Of a DNA stretch of 44,331 nt, positions 15,976 through 24,309 are shown one piece after another (within the stretch, counting starts at the first letter, position 1; each line of letters opens with the position of its first letter). The notes under the pieces are model-generated. The model saw only the letters and a program-made list of their open reading frames with translations, was not told the origin of the DNA and did not search any database. The translations under genes were made by a program, and so were the position numbers. Origin of the DNA: Caproiciproducens galactitolivorans (GTDB lineage Bacteria; Bacillota; Clostridia; Oscillospirales; Acutalibacteraceae); NCBI RefSeq assembly GCF_004768785.1, contig NZ_SRMQ01000014.1, forward strand, positions 1 to 44,331, written 5' to 3'.

Positions 15976-16908
15976 TTAAGCCTGCCCCCTTTCCATGCGT
16001 CCGGTCAGGCTTCGATAAACCAAGGCGCTGAGCGCAGCGCAAAGGAAGAAGAGGATAACGGAAACAGCGCCGCCCAAACCGTAATTTTTGCTGAACAAAT
16101 GCTTATTCAGGTACATGACGAGCGTCATGCTGGAACGGCTCGGATTCCCGTTGCCGTTCGTCAGAATCTGCGGTACGTCGAACATCTGAAGGCCGCCTAT
16201 CATCGAGGTAATGAACACATAGGTAAGAATCGGCTTAATCAGCGGCAGCGTAATTTTAAAGAAGATTTGACTGGAGGTTGCGCCGTCAATTTCAGCCGCC
16301 TCAAAAAGTCCCGGATCCACCCCAAGCATCGCCGCCATCAGCAGAATGGTCGTATTTCCGAACCACATCAAAAAGTTCATCAGGGCTATAAGTCCCCGCG
16401 TGCTACCAATATTTGCAAGAAAGCGGTACGGATTTTCCATCCCCATGCTCATTAAAATGCTGTTCACCGGGCCGGAATCGGAAAACATAGCGTAAAACAG
16501 CATGGAAAAGGCTGTCGCCATAATCAGATTCGGAAGGTAAATAACGGTTTTGAAAAATCCCTGCCCCTTTATCCGCAGGCTCGCATTCGTGAACCACGCC
16601 GCAAGCAGAAGTGAAAAAACAACCTGCGGAATAAAGCACATCAGCCAGAGAATGACGGTATTTCCCATATATTTCGGCATATCGCCGTTGAGAAAGATTG
16701 TTTTGTAGTTTTCAAGCCCCACAAATTTAGGGCCGATATGTAAAAGCCCTACCATGTAATTTTCAAAGAAGCTGTTGTAAAACGTGGAAAGAAGTGGTAC
16801 AAGGGAAAAAACAGCAAATACAAGGAAAAACGGCGCGATAAAAAAGTATCCCCATTTCGCGTAGCTTACCGACTTTCTTTTTTTCACACCGTGCGAAAGT
16901 CCGGGCAT
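15976..16908 (-). CDS. Carbohydrate ABC transporter permease, MalF family
   Basis: 310 residues with six membrane spans, the first at about 18-42 (YFFIAPFFLVFAVFSLVPLL). The EAA loop reads LFEAAEIDGATSSQIFFKITLPL (in two segments). The start chosen is ATG 16908 (MPGLSHGVKK), with GAGGTGATC just upstream; an ATG nine codons earlier lacks a ribosome site. It pairs with the MalG-type permease downstream. The gap to the substrate-binding protein gene is about 85 nt. Confidence 0.92.
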   Translation of the reverse strand: MPGLSHGVKKRKSVSYAKWGYFFIAPFFLVFAVFSLVPLLSTFYNSFFENYMVGLLHIGPKFVGLENYKTIFLNGDMPKYMGNTVILWLMCFIPQVVFSLLLAAWFTNASLRIKGQGFFKTVIYLPNLIMATAFSMLFYAMFSDSGPVNSILMSMGMENPYRFLANIGSTRGLIALMNFLMWFGNTTILLMAAMLGVDPGLFEAAEIDGATSSQIFFKITLPLIKPILTYVFITSMIGGLQMFDVPQILTNGNGNPSRSSMTLVMYLNKHLFSKNYGLGGAVSVILFFLCAALSALVYRSLTGRMERGQA

Positions 16909-16993
16909 TTCGATCACCTCAGAGTACATACTCATTCAAACAGCAGGGCGGACGAACCGCCCCGCCGCATTCCGACACACTCGAATATGGATT

Positions 16994-18394
16994 TTACGAA
17001 GGCCTTTTCAAATTCGGATACTTTTCAATTGCCGCCGTATAGAAATTTTCGAGCGCTTTTTCCTTTGATGTATTTCCGTCAAAATAATCCTTGAAGGCCT
17101 TCTGGAATTCTTCGTTCAGACCCTGGTCATATTTCGAGATATTGTCCATTTTAATCTTCGGAGCCGTCTTTGCGAACAGCTTAATGTGGTTCTGGCCGCC
17201 GAGGAATGCGGATTTGTAATTGCTGTTCGCAAGCTCGTTCATTGCGGCCTGGTTGTTTGTGTAATCTTCCGTATCCTGCGTAATTTTCTTCATGGTCTCT
17301 TTGTCACAGGTCAACGTTTTCATCACGTCGCGCACCAGGTCTATATTGTCGGTGCCCTTCGCCGCGCAGATCCATGAGCCGCCCCAATAGTAGTTTTGCG
17401 GGCCTTCGCAGACCGCGTAATCGCCGTAAGCCCCGTTGCCGACTTCCTCTTTGCCGCCGTCGGCAACCGATTTCGCAAGCGAATTTCCAAGCAGGGTAAA
17501 GTTAATGCCCCATGTGGAATAGAAGAAGCCGAACACCTTTCCGTTCGGGCCCTGGTCGGCGGCCCAGCCGTCGTCCCATAGGGAGGTTTTGTTGTTGTAT
17601 CCCAATGACGTGTATTCCTTCGTCTGGTCAACCCACTTCATCAGGTTTTTGTCAACGACAATCGTGTCGTTTTTGTCTACCCACGGCGCCGATACATTAT
17701 TCGAGAAGGCGCGGTAAGCGTCATCGTATCCGGAAAGCATTTTGTAGCCCTTCTGGTGCATCTTTACGGCAACGGAATTAAACTTATCCCAGTTGGAGAT
17801 GGCCTCCTGCACTTTTTCGGGGTCGTCCGTGCCCAAGACGTTTTTGGCGATGGAACGGCGGTAGGCGAACAACCCCGGCGTTGCCTGCCAGCTAACGCCT
17901 TTCTGCCTGCCCTTGCTGTCCGTTACGATTTGCTTGGTATATTCATACTGTTCTTTCAAATCCTCGTCGGTCAGTCCGACGTCCTTCTTTACGTCCAGCG
18001 TATAATCCGAGTCAACATATTTCAAAGCATAGTCTGCTTCCACAAGGAAAATATCAATCTTCTTTTCCGCAGATTCCTGATTAAGCAGATCCTGGTCGAG
18101 CTTGTTCTGATACGCGTTGTTTTCGTTCGGGGTGATCACCCAGTCCACAGTAATGTCCTTCGGAAGCTTCGACGCGTAATAATCCTTGAAACGGCTTTGG
18201 AACTCTTCGTTCCAGCAGTAAATGCGCAGAACCTTGTCGGATGAACCGGAAGCCGCTTCCGTCCCGCTAGCGGGCGAAGCGGGCTGAGACGAGGAAACCG
18301 TTTTCCCACCGCCGCAGCCGGTGAAGGTTCCCACAGCCAGCGCGGCTGCCACCGTAAACGCCAGTACCCTTTTCAGTTTTATGCTTCTTTTCAT
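16994..18394 (-). CDS. Sugar ABC transporter substrate-binding lipoprotein
   Basis: 466 residues, extracellular solute-binding protein family 1. The signal peptide is MKRSIKLKRVLAFTVAAALA with lipobox FTGC, followed by a Gly/Ser/Pro linker (about 25-45) and the mature domain from VLRIYCWNEEFQSRFKDYY. ATG 18394 is preceded by AAAGGAGGAG; the open frame upstream is not used. It should be anchored outside the cell and deliver a beta-glucoside to the two permeases. No ATPase gene is present, so a shared MsmK/UgpC-type ATPase encoded elsewhere is expected. Confidence 0.93.
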   Translation of the reverse strand: MKRSIKLKRVLAFTVAAALAVGTFTGCGGGKTVSSSQPASPASGTEAASGSSDKVLRIYCWNEEFQSRFKDYYASKLPKDITVDWVITPNENNAYQNKLDQDLLNQESAEKKIDIFLVEADYALKYVDSDYTLDVKKDVGLTDEDLKEQYEYTKQIVTDSKGRQKGVSWQATPGLFAYRRSIAKNVLGTDDPEKVQEAISNWDKFNSVAVKMHQKGYKMLSGYDDAYRAFSNNVSAPWVDKNDTIVVDKNLMKWVDQTKEYTSLGYNNKTSLWDDGWAADQGPNGKVFGFFYSTWGINFTLLGNSLAKSVADGGKEEVGNGAYGDYAVCEGPQNYYWGGSWICAAKGTDNIDLVRDVMKTLTCDKETMKKITQDTEDYTNNQAAMNELANSNYKSAFLGGQNHIKLFAKTAPKIKMDNISKYDQGLNEEFQKAFKDYFDGNTSKEKALENFYTAAIEKYPNLKRPS

Positions 18395-18448
18395 GACTTG
18401 ATACTCCTCCTTTAAATGAAAGATAGTCGGGTGCAACAGGGCGACGGC

Positions 18449-19456
18449 CTACAGTTGCCTTACCGACCGCCCTTCCAGGAGTTTTCCGGGAATAATGATG
18501 CGTTCCGGCAAGGTCGTCCTTGGCCGTTCAATTTGATTGACAAGCTGCTCCGCGGCCGCCCGGCCGAGGGCAGAGGTGTCCTGTTTTAGTGTGGTGAGCC
18601 GGGGGGAAAGAATCTGGGAAAGCCAAATTCCGTCATAGCCCACCACGGAGATATCGTCGGGAATGGATAGCCCCGCTTCCAGAATCACGTTCATTCCGCC
18701 GATATAGGAAAAGTCATCCGGGAACATAATGCACGTGGGCCTGCGGGCCAGCGCCAGCAGCTCCACCGTACAGCGTGCGGTTGCCGCCGCGTCGTGGTAC
18801 CTTGCTTCCTTCACGTAACTGTCCGGCACCTCGATTCCCAGCTCGCTGCAGGTTTTGTAAAAGCTGGTCAGCCGGTTTTCGGTAACCGCCGTATTTTCTC
18901 CATGGATGAAAGCAATGCGCCGGTGCCCCTTTTTGTAAAGATAAGTGACCAGATCGCGCACGCCGCGGATATTATCGGATATGATCGCTGTGCGGTTATT
19001 AAAGATATGGTCGATGGTTACGATGGGAAGCTTGGAGTTTACCAGCTCGATGACCTGCGGATCGTTAAAATCCACGGAAGCCACAACAACGCCGTCCATC
19101 CGGCGGTAAAGGCAGTGCTCCAGATAACTGGTCGCTTTCCCGCCGATATTGCGGTTGATAAACGTGATATCATAACCGCGCTTTTCAGATTCCACCTTGA
19201 AGCTCTCCAGCACGGTTGAAAAATATTCGTGTGTCAGCCCGCGCTGTGTTTCGTCCACAAACAGCACGCCGATATTGTAGGAACGGTTTGTCTTCAGGGA
19301 ACGCGCCGCCGAGTTGGGCGTATAGCCCATTTCAGCCGCTGCTTTCCGCACCCGCTCCCGGGTGGATTCACCGATATCGCGGTGGCCGTTCAATGCCTTG
19401 CTGACAGTAGCGACCGATACGCCACAGCGTTCAGCTACTTCTTTAATGGATACCAT
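18449..19456 (-). CDS. LacI-family transcriptional regulator of the cellobiose locus
   Basis: 335 residues. The N-terminal HTH and hinge are canonical: VSIKEVAERCGVSVATVSKALNG (read in segments, residues 2-24), then RVRKAAAEMGYTPNSAARSL. A periplasmic-binding-protein-like effector domain follows from about residue 62. It lies 54 nt upstream of the substrate-binding gene, probably on the same transcript, and diverges from the phosphorylase gene. It most likely represses both arms until cellobiose or a derivative binds. Three operator-like boxes occupy the intergenic region. Confidence 0.93.
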   Translation of the reverse strand: MVSIKEVAERCGVSVATVSKALNGHRDIGESTRERVRKAAAEMGYTPNSAARSLKTNRSYNIGVLFVDETQRGLTHEYFSTVLESFKVESEKRGYDITFINRNIGGKATSYLEHCLYRRMDGVVVASVDFNDPQVIELVNSKLPIVTIDHIFNNRTAIISDNIRGVRDLVTYLYKKGHRRIAFIHGENTAVTENRLTSFYKTCSELGIEVPDSYVKEARYHDAAATARCTVELLALARRPTCIMFPDDFSYIGGMNVILEAGLSIPDDISVVGYDGIWLSQILSPRLTTLKQDTSALGRAAAEQLVNQIERPRTTLPERIIIPGKLLEGRSVRQL

Positions 19457-19566
19457 GCTTGTTCCTTCTCCCCAATTATGTATATATTATTGTTTTCAGA
19501 GCATTTATTTTATTTATTATACCATAGCGGCAGTTTGTTTAGGGGAGAACGGGATAAAAACCCTTC

Positions 19567-19586
19567 ACTTAATCGTTTTCGTGATT
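19567..19586. promoter_or_regulatory. LacI-type operator candidate O1
   Basis: ACTTAATCGTTTTCG followed by TGATT. The 15-mer recurs exactly at 19902 and the last 12 nt (GTTTTCGTGATT) recur at 19714. It sits upstream of the lacI -35 region. Confidence 0.55.
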
Positions 19587-19710
19587 TTGAGTATAATGCA
19601 CATCTGGTCATTTTGCAAGTATTTTTTCTTATTTATTGATATAGTATATGAATTTTGTATAGAATTCTAAAAATATTATTTCATTTTATTAATTATAAGC
19701 AAGGAATCAT

Positions 19711-19726
19711 TTGGTTTTCGTGATTA
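19711..19726. promoter_or_regulatory. LacI-type operator candidate O2
   Basis: TTGGTTTTCGTGATTA shares GTTTTCGTGATT with O1. It is the middle of the three boxes. Confidence 0.4.
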
Positions 19727-19901
19727 TTTTCGTAGCACATGGGAATCTTTACAATGTGATAAATTGTCATTTGGACATTTTGCTGTATTTTTATGTATTC
19801 TTTTGACATTTCTATAATTTTGTTTGAAAAGTCCCCAATTTTACACTTGATTTTTCCCCCTGTTTCCAGTATTGTTAAACAAGGATTATTGCTCTCCCAT
19901 T

Positions 19902-19916
19902 ACTTAATCGTTTTCG
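19902..19916. promoter_or_regulatory. LacI-type operator candidate O3
   Basis: An exact copy of the O1 15-mer ACTTAATCGTTTTCG, about 35 nt before the phosphorylase start and close to its ribosome site, a position suited to repression. Confidence 0.55.
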
Positions 19917-19952
19917 AAGAGTAATTCGCCCCCGGGCAAAAGGAGAGCCAAT

Positions 19953-22388
19953 ATGCAATATGGGTATTTTAACGACGATTTACGCGAATACGTTATCACC
20001 ACGCCCCGCACGCCGCTGCCGTGGATAAACTATCTTGGCAACAGGGATTTCTTTTCCTTGATTTCGAATACCGCCGGCGGTTACAGTTTTTATAAGGACG
20101 CGAAGCTTCGGCGGCTGACCCGTTACCGCTACAACGCCTGTCCGCCTGACCAGAACGGCCGCTATTATTATATAAAAGACGGTTCCTGCGTATGGAACCC
20201 CGGCTGGCAGCCGACGCAAACCGAACTGGACCGGTACACATGCCGCCACGGCCTGGGGTATACGGTCATCAGCGGCGAGAAAAACGGGGTAAGTGCGGAA
20301 CTCACCTGCTTTGTGCCGCTGAACGACCCGTGCGAGGTAAACCGGCTGGTACTGGAAAACCGGTCTGCGGAAATTAAGGATCTGGACATTTTCAGCCTTG
20401 TAGAATTCTGCCTGTGGAACGCCGTGGACGACGCGACGAATTTCCAGCGCAATTACAACACCGGCGAGGTGGAAGTGGACGGAAGCGCCATCTACCATAT
20501 AACGGAATACCGGGAACGGCGCAACCACTACGCGGTTTTTGCCGTTAATACGGCGATTGAAGGATTCGACACCAGCCGCGACGCTTTCTGCGGGCCGTAC
20601 CGTGGTTTTTCCTCACCAGAAACTGTTTGCAACGGCTGCTCCAAAAACAGCATCGCCCACGGATGGGCGCCTGTCGGGAGCCACCATATCCGGCTGCATT
20701 TACAACCCGGCGAAAAACGCAGCCTGCTGTTTGTGCTGGCCTATATTGAGAACCCGTTGGAGGAAAAATGGGAAGCCCCGGGCGTCATTGCGAAAATACG
20801 CGCAAAAGAGCTGCTTGCCCGCTACCGCGAAGACCAGCAGGCGGAATTCGCCTTTGCCGAGCTGCACAATTACTGGAGCGGGCTTCTGAACCGCTTTTCC
20901 GTTTGCACAGGGGATGAAAAGCTCGACCGCATGGTCAACGTCTGGAACCAGTACCAATGCATGGTCACCTTCAACCTGAGCCGGAGCGCCAGCTATTTTG
21001 AAAGCGGCACGGGACGCGGCATGGGTTTCCGGGATTCCTGCCAGGATCTTCTGGGATTCGTGCATTTGGTTCCCAGCCGGGCGCGGCAACGGATTTTGGA
21101 TATTGCGGCAACGCAGTTTGAGGACGGCAGCGCCTATCACCAGTACCAGCCTTTGACGAAAAAGGGCAATTCCGACATAGGAAGCGGCTTTAACGACGAC
21201 CCGCTGTGGCTGATCGCCTGCGTTTCGGCCTATCTGCGCGAAACGGGGGACTTTTCGATTCTCCAGGAAAACGTTCCGTTCCAGAACGACGAAAAGAAAG
21301 TCCGCCCCCTTCTGGAACACCTTCGGAGAAGCTTTGATTTTACGGTCAGCCGAAAAGGCCCCCACGGGCTTCCGCTGATTGGGCGGGCGGACTGGAACGA
21401 CTGCCTGAACCTGAACTGCTTTTCCACCGAACCGGGCGAAAGCTTCCAAACCTGTTCGAATATGGAGAGCAGGAAAGCGGAAAGCGTCTTTATCGCCGGA
21501 ATGTTTGTGAAATACGGCGGAGAATACGCCGACCTCTGCGACTGGCTGGGCGATACGGCGGAGGCCGCGCGCGCACGGGCGGAAATCGAGAAGGTCCGCA
21601 CCGCCACGGAAACATCCGGCTGGGACGGCGAATGGTTTCTGCGCGCATACGACGCGTTCGGGAAGCCGGTCGGCAGCCGAACCTGCGAGGAGGGGCAGAT
21701 TTACATCGAACCGCAGGGAATGTGCGTAATGGCGGGGATCGGCGTTGAAAACGGCCTAGCCGATAAGGCGCTCAACAGCGTGATGGAACGGCTGGAAACG
21801 CCGTACGGCGTCATGCTGCTGCAACCCGCTTACACCTGCTATCATGCGGAGCTTGGGGAAATCACCAGCTATCCGCCGGGTTACAAGGAAAACGCCAGCA
21901 TTTTTTGCCACAACAATCCGTGGATCTCCTGCGCGGAAGCTGTTCTGGGGCACGGAGAGCGCGCCTTCCATATCTATCGGCTTACCTGTCCCGCCTATGT
22001 GGAAGCATTCAGCGAAATCCACCGTACAGAGCCATATGTATACAGTCAAACCGTCGCGGGCAGCGACGCAAAGACCTTCGGAGAAGCGAAAAACAGCTGG
22101 CTGACCGGCTCAGCGGCATGGAACTTTGTGAACATCAGCCAGTACATACTTGGTATCCGGCCCGGTCTGGAAGGGTTGGAAATCGACCCCTGCATCCCCC
22201 GCTGGATGAAAGGGTTTACTGTTCATCGCGTATACCGGGGTGCAAATTACTATATTACGGTAGATAATACGGCGGGCGTGGAAAAAGGAGTGGCGGCAAT
22301 GAAGGTGAACGGAAGACCCGTAGCCGGAAACCGGGTTCTACTGGAAAACGCCCGTTCCGAATATAACGTTGAAGTAATAATGGGGTGA
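19953..22388 (+). CDS. Cellobiose phosphorylase (GH94)
   Basis: 811 residues, the same length as the clostridial cellobiose phosphorylase recalled from Clostridium thermocellum, with matching text throughout. It converts cellobiose plus phosphate to glucose 1-phosphate and glucose. Seen: [69 protein letters not shown] (split), [16 protein letters not shown], and the catalytic region [15 protein letters not shown] with the general acid Asp at about 483. The C-terminus ends in NVEVIMG like the family. ATG 19953 follows AGGAGAG. The GH1 gene follows after 4 nt. No export signal, so it acts in the cytoplasm on imported cellobiose. Confidence 0.95.
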   Translation: MQYGYFNDDLREYVITTPRTPLPWINYLGNRDFFSLISNTAGGYSFYKDAKLRRLTRYRYNACPPDQNGRYYYIKDGSCVWNPGWQPTQTELDRYTCRHGLGYTVISGEKNGVSAELTCFVPLNDPCEVNRLVLENRSAEIKDLDIFSLVEFCLWNAVDDATNFQRNYNTGEVEVDGSAIYHITEYRERRNHYAVFAVNTAIEGFDTSRDAFCGPYRGFSSPETVCNGCSKNSIAHGWAPVGSHHIRLHLQPGEKRSLLFVLAYIENPLEEKWEAPGVIAKIRAKELLARYREDQQAEFAFAELHNYWSGLLNRFSVCTGDEKLDRMVNVWNQYQCMVTFNLSRSASYFESGTGRGMGFRDSCQDLLGFVHLVPSRARQRILDIAATQFEDGSAYHQYQPLTKKGNSDIGSGFNDDPLWLIACVSAYLRETGDFSILQENVPFQNDEKKVRPLLEHLRRSFDFTVSRKGPHGLPLIGRADWNDCLNLNCFSTEPGESFQTCSNMESRKAESVFIAGMFVKYGGEYADLCDWLGDTAEAARARAEIEKVRTATETSGWDGEWFLRAYDAFGKPVGSRTCEEGQIYIEPQGMCVMAGIGVENGLADKALNSVMERLETPYGVMLLQPAYTCYHAELGEITSYPPGYKENASIFCHNNPWISCAEAVLGHGERAFHIYRLTCPAYVEAFSEIHRTEPYVYSQTVAGSDAKTFGEAKNSWLTGSAAWNFVNISQYILGIRPGLEGLEIDPCIPRWMKGFTVHRVYRGANYYITVDNTAGVEKGVAAMKVNGRPVAGNRVLLENARSEYNVEVIMG

Positions 22389-22392
22389 ACGC

Positions 22393-23742
22393 ATGTCTTT
22401 TCCAAACGAATTTATCTGGGGCACAGCTTCCGCCGCCTATCAGATTGAAGGCGGTGTTTCGGAGGGCGAGCGCGGCCCGTCGGTCTGGGATACCTTCAGC
22501 CATATACCGGGGAAAATTTTTGAAAATCAAAACGGCGACATCGCATGTGACGCATACCACCGGTACAAAGAGGATATTCGCCTTATGGCGGAGCTCGGTA
22601 TCCATAACTACCGGTTCAGCATAAGCTGGGCGCGGGTCATACCCGACGGTTTTCATGTCAACCCGAAAGGGCTGGAATATTACGACCGGCTGGTGGATTG
22701 CTGCCTGAACTACGGCATAACGCCATGGGTCACGCTTTACCACTGGGATTTGCCGCAGGAGGTGGAAAACCAGGGAGGCTGGACAAACCGCAAAACCGCA
22801 AAAGCCTTCTGCTGGTACGCGGAAACGGTTGTCCGGCACTTTTACGAGCGTGTGCGCCATTGGTACACCCTGAATGAACCGCAGTGCTTCATCGATTTGG
22901 GGTATCGCACCGGAACCCATGCCCCGGGGCGGCGGGAAAACAGGGGGCAGGTTTTTCGCGCCATGCATAATGCGCTTCTCGCCCACGGGCTTGCGGCAAA
23001 GGCCATGCGAAGCATCGACCCCGGCCTTATGATCGGGGTTGCCACTACGGGCCGCCTGTGCTACCCGGCCAGTCTGAAGCCGTCCGACCGGGAAGCGGCC
23101 AAGGCGGCAACCTTCTTCCTTGCCGACGAGAACTGGTGCTTCACCCATCACTGGTTCCTTGATCCGCTCTTTTTCGGGCATTATCCGGAATGCGGGGGTA
23201 CCTTTCTGGAACCGCTGGCCAAATCCGTTCCGGAAGCGGATTGGGCAGACATACAGGAAAAGCCAGACTTTATCGGGATGAATATTTACCACGGTATGGA
23301 GGCAGAAGCCACACCCGAAGGCGCGCCGTCCATCAAACAAAAGTATACGGGATACCCGTGTACCGCAACAAAATGGCCGGTGACGCCGCAGGTCATGTAC
23401 TGGGGTACAAAATGGATTCATGAGCGGTACGGCGCGCCCATCATCATTTCGGAAAACGGGCAAAGCGGAAACGACCGGATTTATTTGGACGGAAAGGTAC
23501 ACGATCCCGACCGGATTGACTTCCTAAAACGATACCTTCGGGAGCTGGAAAGGGCGATCCGGGATGGCGTGGACATCCGCGGCTATTTTCATTGGAGCTT
23601 CACGGACAATTTCGAATGGGCCCTCGGATACGGCGAGCGCTTCGGGCTGATTTACATTGACTATCCGACGCAGAAGCGCATTCCGAAGGACAGCGCCGCG
23701 TGGTATGCGGCCATGATAAAGTGCAACAATCTTCTTTTCTAA
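22393..23742 (+). CDS. GH1 beta-glucosidase (or 6-phospho-beta-glucosidase)
   Basis: 449 residues, standard for family GH1. The N-terminal signature FPNEFIWGTASAAYQIEGG is present; the acid/base Glu is at about 162 (TLNEP) and the nucleophile Glu at about 354 (IIISENG). The sugar-binding stretch FEWALGYGERFGLIYIDY is typical of unphosphorylated beta-glucoside hydrolases. With an ABC importer rather than a PTS in the locus, an unphosphorylated substrate (cellobiose, cellodextrins) is expected. It is 4 nt after the phosphorylase gene, likely one transcript, and ends at a strong terminator. Confidence 0.93.
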   Translation: MSFPNEFIWGTASAAYQIEGGVSEGERGPSVWDTFSHIPGKIFENQNGDIACDAYHRYKEDIRLMAELGIHNYRFSISWARVIPDGFHVNPKGLEYYDRLVDCCLNYGITPWVTLYHWDLPQEVENQGGWTNRKTAKAFCWYAETVVRHFYERVRHWYTLNEPQCFIDLGYRTGTHAPGRRENRGQVFRAMHNALLAHGLAAKAMRSIDPGLMIGVATTGRLCYPASLKPSDREAAKAATFFLADENWCFTHHWFLDPLFFGHYPECGGTFLEPLAKSVPEADWADIQEKPDFIGMNIYHGMEAEATPEGAPSIKQKYTGYPCTATKWPVTPQVMYWGTKWIHERYGAPIIISENGQSGNDRIYLDGKVHDPDRIDFLKRYLRELERAIRDGVDIRGYFHWSFTDNFEWALGYGERFGLIYIDYPTQKRIPKDSAAWYAAMIKCNNLLF

Positions 23743-23751
23743 ATAAATTTG

Positions 23752-23812
23752 AAAAAGGGACTTCCTGTTCTTTCTCCGGTCACCGGACGGATTACAGGGA
23801 GCCCCTTTTGTT
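23752..23812 (+). terminator. Terminator after the GH1 gene
   Basis: AAAAAGGG...CTTCCTGT and ACAGGGAG.CCCCTTTT form a long stem with small bulges. The loop itself contains a TCCGGTCACCGGA stem. T residues follow. Confidence 0.75.
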
Positions 23813-23847
23813 ATTCCGAATCTTTTTTACACTTTTCTCTCCGGACT

Positions 23848-24018
23848 TTATGCTTGCAGGTCCCAGATATTAAAGGGCATGGAGATAACCGCGATCAGCG
23901 CCCCGGATGCTATCATCAGCATGTATAGCGGTCCTTTTGCGGAAAGGATGACCAGATGAAGAAGACAATAAATGAGGCACTCTATGGAATTAGCGTAGGG
24001 TGCCTTGTCTTTTACGTT
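23848..24018 (-). pseudogene. Possible fragment of a membrane-protein gene
   Basis: The minus strand is open for 56 codons with a hydrophobic, protein-like text (NSIECLIYCLLHLVILS, then GPLYMLMIASGALIAVISMP) ending at TAA 23850-23848. An in-frame stop lies directly upstream at 24019 and there is no good start codon before the internal ATG. It could be the tail of a deleted gene. No family recognised. Confidence 0.3.
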
Positions 24019-24078
24019 TTATCCGCATTTATTGAACTTTTTGGCTCCATATATTTTTCAAATAATTATGTTCGATAG
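23956..24078 (+). CDS. Possible 40-residue membrane peptide
   Basis: ATG 23956 follows AAAGGATG and encodes MKKTINEALYGISVGCLVFY plus a further 20 residues, one predicted membrane span, ending in TAG. It looks like the N-terminus of a longer small membrane protein that is truncated here. It overlaps the minus-strand fragment, so at most one of the two is real. No family recognised with confidence. Confidence 0.25.
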   Translation: MKKTINEALYGISVGCLVFYVLSAFIELFGSIYFSNNYVR

Positions 24079-24176
24079 CTGATTTATTCATTAGTTGCTA
24101 AAATACACTAAATATTATTGAATAATTTAGAAAATTTGTATATCAACATAATTATCTATATGGAATTTAACTAAAA

Positions 24177-24208
24177 ACGAATAGCACAATTACAACGAAT
24201 AAGACAAT
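24177..24208 (+). repeat. Direct repeats upstream of the fructose-family PTS operon
   Basis: ACGAATAGCACAAT (24177-24190) and ACGAATAAGACAAT (24195-24208) match at 12 of 14 positions with an 18-nt period. They lie about 70 nt before a TATAAT (24280-24285). They are candidate binding sites for the PRD activator encoded just downstream. Confidence 0.4.
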
Positions 24209-24309
24209 ATGTGGAATAATTGTGTTGGGTTCAAAGAAATGTGTCATTCATTTATGCATTGTTTTTAGTTCTGGTATTATATAATGAAAATGGGGAGGCA
24301 AAGTCGAAA

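Larger units (their letters stand above)
19457..19952. other. Divergent regulatory region of the cellobiose locus
   Basis: 496 nt, AT-rich, no convincing gene. It contains a minus-strand -10 TATAAT (19521-19516) for lacI, three operator-like boxes described separately, and a possible plus-strand promoter TTGATT-N17-TATTGT near 19848-19876 for the phosphorylase. Confidence 0.5.

Noticed and set aside
19801-19820. TTGACA followed by TATAAT upstream of the phosphorylase
   Set aside because: The two boxes are only about 3 nt apart, so they cannot form one promoter.
22255-23502. 415-codon minus-strand frame
   Set aside because: It lies opposite the GH1 and phosphorylase genes, has no recognisable motifs or ribosome site, and is a shadow of high-GC coding sequence.
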